Below, in pieces: positions 35,961-49,061 of a stretch of DNA of 64,000 nt (its first letter is position 1; every line of letters starts with the position of its first letter). This stretch comes from Sanghuangporus weigelae (taxonomy: Eukaryota; Basidiomycota; Agaricomycetes; Hymenochaetales; Hymenochaetaceae): positions 992,001 through 1,056,000 of the forward strand of contig CP137329.1 in the NCBI GenBank assembly GCA_033182465.1, given 5' to 3'. Made by a program: the position numbers and the translations under genes. The notes under the pieces are model-generated. The model searched no databases, was not told where the DNA came from, and saw only the letters and a program-made list of their open reading frames with translations.

Positions 35961-37068
35961 GAAGTGCACACTGACAACGGCACACACAAATACTGGTATT
36001 ACACAAAAAGAAACCGTTCGTTACAGCTAGTTGCAAAATTGTTGGCAATCACGTGATTTCACCACTTTTCTCGCCATGAGAGCTCAAAACACAGATAAAA
36101 TCATATCTCACCCAAATCTCAACGGTTTCACATCATCTAAGTTGCTAAATTCATCTTTTCGAAAGGGCTTTCGTTTAGAAAAAACGATCGAGAAAATAGA
36201 GCAAAAAAGGACCCCAAAATGGCGAAAATATCGTTTTTTGCCTCTTCCTTGCATGTGCATTTTTTTCTGTGATCCCTGCTGGTCCAGCACCTCCCCAAAG
36301 CTATCCAGAATGATAATATGATTATAAAATGAATTTAAAGACTGGGTTTGAGTTGAATTGTGTACCAGAATGTGCTGCTTTGAGGCATGCCTGAATCACT
36401 CAAAACTCATCATTTCCCCCTAGCCTCCCAGGCTCTAGGAAAAATTCTTACAGGCCAGATTCATGCATGTAAATTCATTTTTATTTTAGGTGTAATAGAC
36501 TAGGTTTATGTGCTAGCTAGGTCCTCAGCATCTACTAGTGAGCTGGCCTGAACATGAGATTCTGGTTGTATGCATCATTTTAGACAGCATCTTCCCAGCT
36601 CACCAGTGGATGCTGAGGACCTAGCTAGTGCACAAACCTAGTCTATTACACCTAAAATAAAAATGAATTTACATGCATGAATCTGGCCTGTAAGAATTTT
36701 TCCTGGAGCCTGGGAGGCTAGGGGGAAATGATGAGTTTTGAGTGATTCAGGCATGCCTCAAAGTAGCACATTCTGGTACACAATTCAACTCAAACCCAGT
36801 CTTTAAATTCATTTTATAATCATATTATCATTCTGGATAGCTTTGGGGAGGTGCTGGACCAGCAGGGATCACAGAAAAAAATGCACATGCAAGGAAGAGG
36901 CAAAAACGATATTTTCGCCATTTTGGGGTCCTTTTTTGCTCTATTTTCTCGATCGTTTTTTCTAAACGAAAGCCCTTTCGAAAAGATGAATTTAACAACT
37001 TAGATGATGTGAAACCGTTGAGATTTGGGTGAGATATGATTTTATCTGTGTTTTGAGCTCTCATGGCG

Positions 37069-38580
37069 TGAAAGGATCCGCTCAAAATCTCGCATCAGGA
37101 TCGACGCAATCAACAGATCTACACGATCAGCTTTCCAAACGCGACCAGTAACCAAGCCAGCTATCACGGGCCCAAGCGATCAAGCGGCCTAGGCAACAGT
37201 AACCCGTTACCACCCGAGCGCTAGAAGCACCGAAGCGGATACGTAATCCCGCTAACAGCTAACACCGCCGACTGCCTACTACCGCGGACTACCACTCTAA
37301 CGCCGCCGACCAAGCAACCAGAGCGACCTTGATCAAAAGAAGCGATCAAACTTCTTAGAAGTCTAGAAGCACAACTACTAAAGCCTAAATGCTAAAAGGC
37401 TAAAGGCTAATAAGGTTTATGGAGACCTCACTGGCATTTCAGCACTGTCAAGTCTGTGCACGAGTTTACATGGTCCTTTATGAAGTATACTACATAGTAT
37501 GCACGGCAACAGTTGGTACACGTGACTGTCACATCGAAACCGAGCGACACCTTCAAGATACAATGCATTCCAATCCACCAAACCCAATAGTACCCAAGAA
37601 ACAAGAGGAACTCACGATCATAACTTGAACCCCTCGAACTGTGAACCCGATAACTTGGAGAATGATTGAATGGTATAGACCGGAGTTGCACACATCATGT
37701 CCAGCATCTACAATACAGGCAAACCTTTATTTACCAAGAGATGCGAACCTAGAGACCAAGCAATTACAACTCCTTATACAACGAAGGATATGGCACTACA
37801 TTCGAGATATACGATACGAAGGCAAAGCATGGCTAGTCACTAGAACCCAGCAGAACCCGCCAGCAAAGCTTATGCATTTCATGATATGCCTTGGACCATA
37901 CTCGACCCCGACCCAACACCTTAACACTGACGTGCGAGTTATGCTTACACTCGCTGGACCTCGAGATGAATTCCGAAGAATCACATACCGAGCAGCCTAC
38001 ATCGCTCCAAGAGCAAAGATGCCACTCAATGATGGCAATGACATTGTTATAGAGTACTGACAGTGGAGCATTCCATATCGGAGCACCACCTCTATTGTCT
38101 CAGTCAGCAACTCCAAAGAATTCTGTCATAGTGGAGACGACCTTACAAAGAGCGGAGCAAAGTGGAGCGAAGCGCAGCAGGATGACAAAGGAACAGATGT
38201 AATGGTGGAGAAAGGTGGAGTAAAGTGGAGACAGGATAAGTAAGAAATAGGACGGAAAATGGAATATCTGAGAGCATAAATAGCTGTAGAATTAGGCCCT
38301 CATTTCCCCATCTTTCGATCCTCTTAACACACTGGTGTAAAGCTTGCCCTACAGCGAGCTATTACTGTGTGCCTTGTACTATCATGCCTCTTGGAAATCC
38401 CAATCTGCTTTACTATTACCTCGTATCTGAAAGCATCCATAACTCGGACCGCGACTAGGAAGGCTAGTAAGGGACCGCATGGTACAGCCAGACGTGGGTA
38501 GATAAGATCACCTCTGCACAACACACCACTGCTTAGGCAAAAGGATCGAACCGGTGTAACCCCGGGCCTACTCCTTAACA
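37069..38580 (+). mobile_element. LTR-like unit B, copy 1 (TG...CA, TSD TGGCG), nested in element A
   Basis: The unit begins TGAAAGGATCC and ends CTCCTTAACA. It is flanked by the 5-bp direct repeat TGGCG at 37064-37068 and 38581-38585, and it interrupts the right arm of element A exactly. A 5-bp duplication and TG...CA ends are the mark of a solo LTR left by an LTR retrotransposon. At 1512 bp it is long for a fungal LTR. A TATA-like CATAAATAG sits at about 38273, followed by a pyrimidine-rich likely start region. Tandem GGTGGAG/AGTGGAG motifs precede it (38200-38240). A diverged reverse-oriented copy lies at 46698-48169. Confidence 0.75.
37419..38060 (+). pseudogene. conserved ~640-nt reading frame inside unit B, function unknown
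   Basis: The frame is open from METSLAFQHCQVCARVYMVL to NDGNDIVIEY, with a single TGA at 37626-37628 where the other copy has CGT/CGA-like arginine context. The reverse copy at 47214-47855 has exactly the same 642-nt length, with its own different stops (at Trp codons), so the intact source element probably encoded a ~213-residue protein. It contains WYRPELHTSCPAS, LQLLIQRRIWHYIRDIR and RDEFRRITYRAAYIAPRA. I recognise no family. It does not resemble gag, protease, RT or integrase. Confidence 0.5.
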
Positions 38581-38635
38581 TGGCGAGAAAAGTGGTGAAA
38601 TCACGTAATTGCCAACAATTTTGCAACTAGCTGTA

Positions 38636-39019
38636 ACATGCACATGTCAAACATGATGGTCGCTTTGTATGGCCATATATGCAATATACATACATACAAC
38701 ATGAGAGCAAGAAGCATTGATATTACTACCGCAACATTAGCAAACAATATCTGAGATTCAACGGTTCAGTGCAGAATATTAATGCAGTGCGATACGACCT
38801 AGACTCTATAGCAAAACACGAATATGTACATCTTCAAAACATATCCTTGCGGACAAGGAAAGTAGTACTTACTATTGTAGTCAAATATACGAGTGGTGGC
38901 ACATTACAAAGATTTGCACAGGATAATATAAGATTATCACCGCATACAGCATTTATGAGTGAATATAAGATCTAATTTGACATACATAATACTCGGCAAA
39001 CTTGACATAATCTGTTATA
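38636..39019. other. AT-rich spacer between element A and the MITE
   Basis: Low-complexity AT-rich sequence with ATATAC repeats near 38670-38700. A 68-codon frame at 38769-38975 lacks any motif. I see no gene. Confidence 0.5.
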
Positions 39020-39689
39020 CAGGCATTTACCGGTCCTTTGAACACCCAATACAGATCCACTCGTACACAACACCACAAACATTTAAAAAAAAATCTAATT
39101 ATATATCTGAGTAGTCTGCTATGGAGGCTATATGCTGAAATTTTTTTGAGCTGTAAAATGTGCAGAAAAAATCAAATTGTGCGTGTGAAAAAAGTAGGGT
39201 AAATGTCACAAAATTAACTCCTTTGAACACCTTGTGACATAAGTGTCATGCTAGTGCATTTATATTCGCGAGATGAGAACCGCCCGATTACATAATAATG
39301 TTGATAAGTCTGCCTGTCACGCTTTTCAAGTCACCTTTATTGTATGCCTTATATTAATTCATTGGACAGCTCTTTCGCCACACAAACTAGGCTGCATGTA
39401 CTTACAGTAGTGGAGTACTAGTATATCTGCTTTTGAGTCATGCTCAAAGCATGAATGAATAGCAAAATGCATCTGATTCATTGTTTCTCATTGAGTTTCA
39501 CTGAAATTCAGCAGTAAATAATTTCTCTGTATTTAACGGGTCATAGTAATTTGCTGAAATTTCGCAGCATGACTCATGTGTATTCTGTCCACCTATGATA
39601 AAAATTTCAAGTTGCAAATTGGAGGTTTGAGTGAGTAAATGTAGGGTGTTCAAAGGAAGGGTACTGTTTAAAGGACCAGTAAATGCCTG
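39020..39689. mobile_element. 670-bp TIR element with TA duplication (mariner-type MITE)
   Basis: The left end CAGGCATTTACCGGTCCTTT and the complement of the right end CAGGCATTTACTGGTCCTTT match over about 25 bp with two differences. Both ends are flanked by TA (39018-39019, 39690-39691). CCTTTGAACACC motifs recur inside near each end. It is AT-rich and non-coding, so it is non-autonomous. The right end lies about 140 bp upstream of the SNF2 gene start. Confidence 0.75.
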
Positions 39690-39828
39690 TAATTCGTGCA
39701 GTTTTGTGAAGCACTGCATTGCAGAGTCACGGGTGACGCTTCGCGAAGTCAACAGTCACGTGCACTGGCCAGTCACGGTGGCCCACACACACGCGTCTTG
39801 CATCTCAACCATAACTTCCCCGCGTAAC

Positions 39829-42800
39829 ATGGAGGACTTGTGCGTACTTTGTGCCTTAGTAGATTATAGGACTATCAAAGCTCTGCTCTTACTTTCGTTT
39901 TCAGAAGAAAGCGCCTAGCAGCCTCGACGGAACCATTCGCATTGAAGGGCGGTCAATCCCACCGAGTAGTTAAGGCTCCTGCAGTTTCTTCTGCCCATAC
40001 AGTTCTTGTACGACCCTACCACGAACCTGCAGCTGTATACTGCTAACTACTCCTTGCATAGACTATATCATCGTCTTCCGAGTCAAGTCCCATACTAAGT
40101 ACTGGGCCTTTGGAGCATGCGGATGACAGGGATTCTGCTGACAGAATCAATGCTGAAGATAGCGATGATGCTCAACCGCGCTCCCCATCCAAGCCTACAG
40201 GACCGAAACCCAAGCGGTTAGTTTGGTCCGATGATGAGGATGAACCGTTGGTTATACCGTACGTGCTTTTGAAACGTTACCTCTGAAGTGACATCTTGTC
40301 AAAGGTCTTCTTTGTCGCCTCCATCACTAGTCATCAAGTGGTAAGACCGAGCGAATCCCGTTTCAAACCGGCTCCGACTTCCACACTTAATCCTATAACA
40401 AATCTTCCTTTGAAGCATCCTAATCTGAAGGACAAATCAATAACCAAGACGATCAGTTTATCCTCTGATGAAGATCATCAACCGGCGTGAGTACACCAGG
40501 ATCAGCGGTGCTTTGTGACGTGCTTGACGCGCTTGTGATTTTAGTCCTTCGAGAGTGGCCGAACCAGTACTACAGCAGTCTGTCTTTAAGAAACCGCCGA
40601 CAATCGTAAAGGCCCCAACAGACTCTACACAAGAGCGTACACAATCTAATGAAGGGCCGAAATGGGAGACATTTGATCTACCAGCGTCGGATCATCTTTA
40701 TGACCCGAAGAAGACGGCCGAAGAAGCCGAGCGCGATCTCCAAGAATTATTATCTTCAAGTATGAACGACGGTGTTGTCGACATCGATGCACAAGATGCC
40801 ATTGTTGACGGCTTCCAAGAAGGCATCAAGCTCCTGCCCCATCAAGTTATAGGTCGCAAATGGATGGCGGAGCGTGAGAGCGGAAAGAAAGCTGGAGGTA
40901 TACTAGCCGATGACATGGGGTACGCTCGCGATGGAGGTGTGACTGCGAACTGAATCTTACCATCTCGCGATAGACTCGGCAAGACGATCCAGACTCTGGC
41001 CAGAATAGTCGACGGAAGACCGCACAAGTCGGATAAGAAAGCAGGCTATGCAGCTTCTACTATGTAAGACCATTACTTCATGATGTGAATAATCTTTAAT
41101 AAAGACACTCCAAGCGTCGTCTGTCCCGTGGCTTTAGTGCCACAGTGGGCAAGTGAAATACAAAAGATGGCGGTCGGTCTCCGGGTTATCGAACATCACG
41201 GTCCCTCAAGGACAACGGGTAACTGACAATCAGTTTAGCTTAAGAATCAGAGCTGACTTATTGAGAACCTCAAGATCCTGAGTCACTGAAGAAGGCACAT
41301 ATAGTCGTATGTTCAATCCAATGTCCCAGTTAGTTGATGCTGAGATTCTGGTTTAAACAAGATAACTTCGTACAGTGTGCTAACTTCCGAGCATAGTGCA
41401 TATGAACGTTCGCTACGAGGCAAGACATCCAATGCCAAGTCACGGGACCACAGTTCGGACGGGGAAAGTAGTACTTCTGATGAATTCAGGCTCGACCGAA
41501 CTACGACAAAGAAAGCAACAAAAAAGACGAAGGTTATGGATGCCTTGTTCCGGGTCAAATGGTGGAGGATCGTCTTGGGTCCGTTGTAATCTTCAATGGT
41601 CCGACAATTCACGTTGACTCCAGTTTCCATCAGACGAAGCACACAACATAAAAAACCGTAACACAAAGATGGCCATAGCATGTTGCGCCCTTGAAGGCAG
41701 ATTTAGATGGGCGCTGACCGGTACGCCGATGTATGTATTATTATTCACTAGTAGGAAAGTATTCTTAATGAGCTCAATCAGGCAAAACAACGTCGAAGAG
41801 CTATATTCCCTGCTGAAGTTTCTGAGGATCCGTCCCCTAAACAACTGGGAAACCTTCAACAACCAGATCAACAAGCCTGTCAAGTCGGGCAAGTCAGCTC
41901 GAGCCATGAAAAGACTACAGGTAGTTGACTACAGCAAAGCAAAGTATTGCAACCACTCACGTCATATCTCAGGTGGTCCTGAAGGCGATTATGTTGAGGA
42001 GGAAGAAGGACTCTATGCTCAATGGAAAGCAGTTGCTTGAGCTTCCCGATAGGAACGTTCACGTTGTTCATTGCACCTTCGACACGGATGAACGCGAATT
42101 TTATGAATCAATTGCGTCGAAAGTAGAGTTAACTCTCAATAAATTTCGTCAAAGTGGCGATATGGCGAGGAATTACACATCAGTTTTGGTGCTTCTTCTA
42201 CGCCTTCGACAAGGTACGCGTTTCATGTTGGGTTGTGAACTCTCCTGACAATATGCTTTCGGAAGCATGCAACCATCCGTCTCTCCTATCGAAAGAATTC
42301 TCGCTCGATAAGGACGCTATGGAACCACAAGTTACGAAAGATGGGAAGTCCGTGGATGATTCAGATAGACTCGCGGATCTCCTCGGACAAATGGATGTTT
42401 CATCGACTCGAAAATGTCTCATGTGCCAGCAGACGTGAGTTTCTCGCTTTCTCCGATTTACTAGCCCCTCAAAAGCCTGTGAAGACTTGGTTCTAGCTAC
42501 GGGAAATATTGCTCAGAATGCGAGAGTATTGCCAGCAGATCGAGACGGAAGTCTCTAGCGGCAGGCTCGAAAGAGACTCCTCCGGATTCTGCCAAGATAA
42601 GAATGATCCTTAAGATATTACGAAGAATTCATGACGATTCGGCCGGAGAGAAAACAATAATCTTCTCTCAATTTACATCCATGCTTGACCTGATCCAACC
42701 ATTTCTACAGAATCAAGGGTACAAGTTTGTCAGATGTAGGTTCAGAGTTTGTATGCTCTGTTCGTTTACTGAAATAGCCATAGATGATGGATCAATGCGA

Positions 42801-43296
42801 ACGGATCAGCGAGAAGAAAGCCTACGAATAATTCGGGAGGACAAATCTACGACAATAATTCTTATTTCTTTCAAAGCCGGAAGCACAGGTTCGTAAGCAG
42901 AGGGTAAACTCATACGGGTGACTGACTAGCGTGGCCTCCAGGCTTGAATCTTACAGCGTGCAACAATGTCATCCTGATAGACCTTTGGTGGAATCCGGCT
43001 CTTGAGGTGAGCATCTGCCAAGGAAATGGTGGCATTTAACTTGACAGCCATGTCTTATATAGGATCAAGCCTTCGATCGTGCCCATCGGTATGGTCAAAC
43101 CCGGGCAGTTAACATCTACAAGTTGACAATCGAGGAGACCGTAGAAGAGAGGATTTTGGCACTCCAGGAAAAGAAACGTGCTCTAGCTGCAGCTGCGCTG
43201 AGTGGAGACAAGATCAAGAACTCTCGCCTCGGCTTAGAAGATCTACTGGCGCTTTTCAGATCCGGCGACCATGGGGAAGAAGATGAGGAGGATTGA
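39829..43296 (+). CDS. SNF2-family DNA-dependent ATPase (Rad5/Rad16/ULS1 subgroup)
   Basis: The ATG at 39829 (MEDL) splices at GTGCGT to RKRLAASTEPFALKGGQSH. Acidic Ser-rich exons follow (SSDEDHQPA, VWSDDEDEP). The ATPase core begins at IKLLPHQVIGRKWMAERESG. Motif I is GGILADDMG then LGKTIQTLARIV, split by an intron. VVCPVALVPQWASEIQ is motif Ia, WWRIVLDEAHNIKNRNTK is motif II, and FRWALTGTPMQNNVEELYSL is motif III. The C-terminal lobe has KTIIFSQFTSMLDLIQPFL, ILISFKAGSTGLNLT, VILIDLWWNPALEDQAFDRA and HRYGQTR. Between the lobes is CLMCQQT...YGKYCSECE, a small four-Cys motif where Rad5/Rad16 have a RING. The protein should be nuclear and translocate on DNA in repair or chromatin turnover. Numerous introns; TGA at 43294-43296. 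Confidence 0.88.
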
Positions 43297-43454
43297 AGGA
43301 TTGTGATATCGAACAAATAGACGAAATTAGTCTTTAGATCTGTCTTGTTTGTGCTTAGTAATCTATGGTGTGATCTTGATGATAAATTCTACTCCTATCC
43401 TCTCCACTACTCATACCCTACCCAGAGCAGAGTACTCTGGCCTGCAAGCAATCG

Positions 43455-45015
<1,561 letters not shown>

Positions 45016-45512
45016 ATGTTCTTCCTGACTATGATCTCTGTGAGGGCGTTTAGAGTCTTGACGAGCATTTGTGTAGGCGCAGACGTTGTTAACAGCTTTC
45101 GGGACCACATTCTTCAACTCGGTACGACTGAATATAATCAAGCCACCGATCAGACTATCAAGAATATTTACTGTAACCGACTGTATGTGGGAGATACTTT
45201 GCATAGCGCCGACAAGGTATCATCTGTTATTTGAGGGGAGTAATGCATCGCAGAACATATCACTGTGTTACAAACAAGCTGGGTGTTGCAATTTCACCTT
45301 TTCCCTCTCTTTGTCATAGGAAGTTACCACAGTGGGCTGCTGTGGAATCATCATGGGAGAGATACTAGCAGCTATGGTCACGCAAAGCATGGTCCAGTTC
45401 TTAGATGTTTCTCGGAGGAAAATAGAGAAAGAGTAGTTGTAATATATTACAAAAGATCAATCATTATGAAGAGATGTGTACAAGAAAGCTGCGATAAAGG
45501 AACAAATTAGTA
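45016..45512. other. 3' flank of GDP-L-fucose synthase, no gene seen
   Basis: Short frames (60-81 codons) on both strands lack motifs. The stretch probably holds the 3' UTR and spacer before the foldback element. Confidence 0.5.
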
Positions 45513-46596
45513 CAGCTAGTTGCAAAATTGTTGGCAATCACGTGATTTCACCACTTTTCTCGCCATGAGAGCCTCAAAACACAGATAAAATCATATCTCA
45601 CCCAAATCTCAACGGTTTCACATCATCTAAGTTGCTAAATTCATCTTTTCGAAAGGGCTTTTGTTTAGGAAAAGCAATTGAGAAAATAAAACAAAATATG
45701 ACCCCAAAATGGCGAAAATATTGTTTTTTGCCTCTTCCTTGCATGTGCATTTTTTTCTGTGATCCCTGCTAGTCCAGCACCTCCCCAAAGCTATCCAGAA
45801 TGATAATATGATTATAAAATGAATTTACAGACTGAGTTTGAGTTGAATTGTGTACCAGAATGTGCTGCTTTGAGGCATGCCTGAATTACTCAAAACTCAT
45901 CACTTCCCCCTAGCCTCCCAGGCTCCAGGAAAAATTCTTACAGGCCAGGTTCATGCATGTAAATTCATTTTAGGTGTAATAGACTAGGCTTGTGCACTAG
46001 CTAGGGCCTCAGCATCTACTGGTGAGCTGGGGAGATGCTGTCTAGAATAGTGCATACAACTAGAAATACTTGTTCAGCCCAGCTCACCAGTGGATGCTGA
46101 GGCCTAGCTAGCACATAAACCTAGTCTATTATATCTAAAATAAATTTACATGCATGAATCTGACCTGTAAGAATTTTTCCTGGAGCCTGGGAGGCTAGGG
46201 GAAAATGATGAGTTTTGAGTGATTCAGGCATGCCTCAAAGCAGCACATTCTGGTACACAATTTAACTCAAACTCAGTCTGTAAATTCATTTTATAATCAT
46301 ATTATCATTCTGAATAACTTTGAGGAGGTGCTGGACCAGCAGGGATCACAGAAAAAAATGCACATACAAGGAAGAGGCAAAAAAAAAATATTTTTGCCAT
46401 TTTGGGGTCATATTTTGTTTTATTTTCTCAATTTCTTTTCCTAAACAAAAGCCCTTTCGAAAAGATGAATTTAGCAACTTAGATGATGTGAAACCGTTAA
46501 GATTTGGGTGAGATATGATTTTATCTGTGTTTTGAGGCTCTTATGACGAGAAAAGTGGTGAAATCACGTGATTGCCAACAATTTTGCAACTAGCTG
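45513..46596. mobile_element. palindromic foldback element A, copy 2 (uninterrupted)
   Basis: This is the same inverted-repeat element as at 36024-38633, here whole: 1084 bp, TA duplications at 45511-45512 and 46597-46598, and a central loop of roughly 50 nt near 46031-46078. The terminal ~60 nt of both arms are nearly identical between the copies and between arms, including CAATCACGTGATTTCACC. There is no coding capacity. A transcript through it would fold into a >500-bp hairpin. Confidence 0.88.
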
Positions 46597-46599
46597 TAT

Positions 46600-46697
46600 T
46601 TTATTGTAAGTTTACAGACTGACTTTGAGCTCTATTTTGTATTGTATCTGCTGGTTTGATGCATATCTGAGCTGAGCTCAAACCTACCTTTTCTCAA
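46600..46697. repeat. diverged fragment related to element A arm
   Basis: The order TTTACAGACTGACTTTGAGCT, TTTTGTATTGTAT, TTTGATGCATATCTGAG follows the A-arm order ACAGACTGAGTTTGAGTTG, TTGTGTACCAGAATG, TTTGAGGCATGCCTGA with many substitutions. I read it as an older relic of the same family. Confidence 0.4.
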
Positions 46698-48169
46698 TGT
46701 TAGAGAGTAGGCCTGGGGTTACACCAGTTCAATCCTTTTGCCTAAGCAATGGTGTGTTATGCAGAGGTGATCTTATCTACCCACGTCTAGCTGTACCACG
46801 TGGTCCCTTTACTAACCTTTCTAGTCGTGGTCCGAGTTAGAGATACTTTCAGATACGAGGTAAGAGTAAAAGTAGATTGGGATTTCCAAGAGGCGTGATA
46901 GTACAAAGCACACAGTAATAGCCTGGTTAGGACTTTACACTGTGTGTTAAGAGGATCGAAAGATGGGGAAATGAGGGCCTAATTCTACAGCTATTTATGC
47001 TCCCAGATATTCCATTTTCCGTCCTATTTCTTACTCATCCTGTCTCCACTTTACTCCACCTTTCTCCACCATTACATCTGTTCCTTTATCATCCTGCTGC
47101 GCTTCGCTCCACTTTGCTCCAATCTTTGTAAGGTCATCTCCACTATGACGGAATTCTGTAGAGTTACTAACTGAGATAATAGAGGTGGTGTTCTGATGTG
47201 GAATGCTCCACTGTTAGTACTCCATAGCGATGTCATTGCCATCATTGAGTGGCATCCTTGCTCTTGGAGCAATGTAGGCTGCTCGGTATGTAACTCTTCG
47301 GAATTCATCTCGAGATCCAGTGAGTGTAAGCATAACTTGCACGTTGGTGTTAAGGTGTCGGGTTGGTGTAGCGTATAGTCTAAGGCATATCATAAACTGC
47401 ATAAGTTCTGCTGGCGGGTTCTGCTGGGTTCTGGTGACTAGCCATGCTTTGCCTTTGTAACGTATGTCTCGAATGTAATGTCATATCCTTTGTTGTATAA
47501 GGAGTTGTAACTGCTTGGTCTCCAGGTTCACATCCCTTGGTAAATAGAGGTTTGCCTGTACTGTAGATGCTAGACATGGTGTGTGCAACTCCGGTCTATA
47601 CCATCCAATCATTCTTCAAGTTATTGGATTAGCAGTTCGAGGGGTACGAGTTATGATCGTGAGTTCCTCTCGTTTCTTGGGTACTACTGAATTTGATGGA
47701 TTGGAATGCATTGTATCTTGAAGGTGTTGCTCAGTTTTGATATGACAGTCACGAGTGCCAGCAGTTGACATGCATACTATGTAGTATACCTCATAAAGGA
47801 CCATATAAACTTGTGCACAGACTTGACAGTGTTGAAATGCTAGTGAAATCTCCATAAACCTTATTAGCCTTTAGCCTTTTAGCGTTTAGGCTTTAGTAGT
47901 TGTGCTTCTGGACTTCTAAGAAGTTTGATCGCTTCTTTGTTTGAGATCGCTCCAGTTGTTCAGTCGGCAGCATTAGAGTGGTAGTCCACGGCAATAGGCG
48001 GTCGGCGGTGTTAGCTGTTAGCGGGATTATGTATCCACTTCAGTGCTTCTAGCACTCGAGTGGTAACGGGTTACTGTTGCCTAGGCCGCTCGATCATTTG
48101 GGCCCATGATAGCTGGCTTGGTTACTGGTCGCGTTTGGAAGGCCAATTGTGTAGATCTACTGATCGCGT
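46698..48169 (-). mobile_element. LTR-like unit B, copy 2, truncated
   Basis: It is the reverse complement of 37069-38580 with scattered substitutions. It starts TGTTAGAGAGTAGGCCTGGGG and keeps the TATA-like region and the Trp-rich reading frame (47214-47855, minus; stops at different sites from copy 1). The last ~50 bp of the unit are missing, because repeat C begins at 48170. Confidence 0.75.
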
Positions 48170-48780
48170 TATAGTGCACTGGCCCCTCCTGTGCCAGTAC
48201 ACTCATACTATGACTCCCTCCCACTACAGATACCATATCCCAGTGCCGCCTACACCTCAGAGTGTGAGAGCATACTCTTACTGCACTCGAGACACCATTT
48301 GAGTATGTTTCCACTAATTCCAGCACATGTACTGTACTGCGGCACCCTCCTAAGGCCCAGATCGATCCGCTGATGGTTCTCCAACACTCAGACAGGTCTG
48401 CCGATGACTCCTACCCAGCACCAGGCACTATAGGACACATCTGAGTGACTACAGGCTGCTGATCTTACGATTTACCATACATACAGCTTTGCAGTGACTC
48501 TAGATGCCTCCGAGTCAGCTCTCCATGGCACCAATTGATGTGGTGGACACTCAGACATCCTCAGGTACCCTCGCTGACGCCTCCTACAGCTTACCAAGCA
48601 GTCCCCCATTGCCTAGGGAGCTATATATTGTCATATGTGCTTACATGCCTCATTACAGCATATCTGGCGCTGATCTAGCAGTCCCCCGCAGCACCACTGC
48701 TTCAGCCACTCATGTTAGTCACTAAGGATCGCCCACACTCTGTATTGAGTGCTGCCAATGCATTGGACACCTCAGGAACA
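48170..48780. repeat. unclassified repeat C, copy 1
   Basis: Nearly identical to 59568-60179. It begins TATAGTGCACTGGCCCC (copy 2: TGTAGTGCACTGGCCCC) and is shared up to CACCTCAGGAAC. Both copies keep a 73-codon frame (48504-48725; 59904-60125) rich in Ser, Pro and Ala, with no known motif. It truncates LTR-like unit B. It may be part of a larger element continuing to the right, since the Gypsy element is inserted downstream of it. Confidence 0.65.
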
Positions 48781-49061
48781 CTGACTGATGCACCCCTTGT
48801 CTCATATACGCGATATTAGCCTCTGATCATCAGCTCTGATGTTTTCCAACTTCCCCCCGATACGGCGGCCCCCATTAGACCATGTATGGAAGGTAGGCAT
48901 GTGGTACATTGGTGTACCAAGCCGCCAACTTGTGCCGCCAAGCCGAACTCCGCTGGTGCCCATATTATTGCAGATACTCGATATTCTATGCCATTGGATG
49001 CCTCCCTCACGTTGTCGCTTGCAGATTTCACCTGGGCGCTCCGGCAGCGGCCCTTGGCGAC
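48781..49061. other. repeat-derived flank left of the Gypsy insertion
   Basis: GC-moderate sequence continuing from repeat C up to GCGAC at 49057-49061, the left target duplication of the Gypsy element. No gene seen. Its former continuation should be the sequence from 55905 on. Confidence 0.4.

Larger units (their letters stand above)
36024..38633. mobile_element. palindromic foldback element A, copy 1 (split by an LTR insertion)
   Basis: Without the inserted 37069-38580 unit, the element is a ~1.09 kb inverted repeat. Its left arm is 36024-36546, its loop about 48 nt, and its right arm 36595-37068 plus 38581-38633. The ends read CAGCTAGTTGCAAAATTG and its complement, flanked by TA (36022-36023 and 38634-38635). 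A TA duplication suggests a Tc1/mariner-type transposase acting in trans. No transposase is encoded; the small frames inside are arm artefacts. The arms contain the E-box-like CACGTGATT near each end. Confidence 0.85.

Noticed and set aside
36108-36290. Short Lys/Arg-rich frames inside both foldback elements
   Set aside because: They occur symmetrically in both arms and copies (also 36031-36321, 36828-37085, 46320-46511) because the arms are repeats. There is no transposase motif.
38535-38575. GGTTCGATCC box on the minus strand of LTR unit B, as a tRNA gene or SINE Pol III promoter
   Set aside because: The B-box-like match is isolated. There is no A box at proper spacing, no cloverleaf, and the unit has LTR-like ends with a 5-bp duplication.
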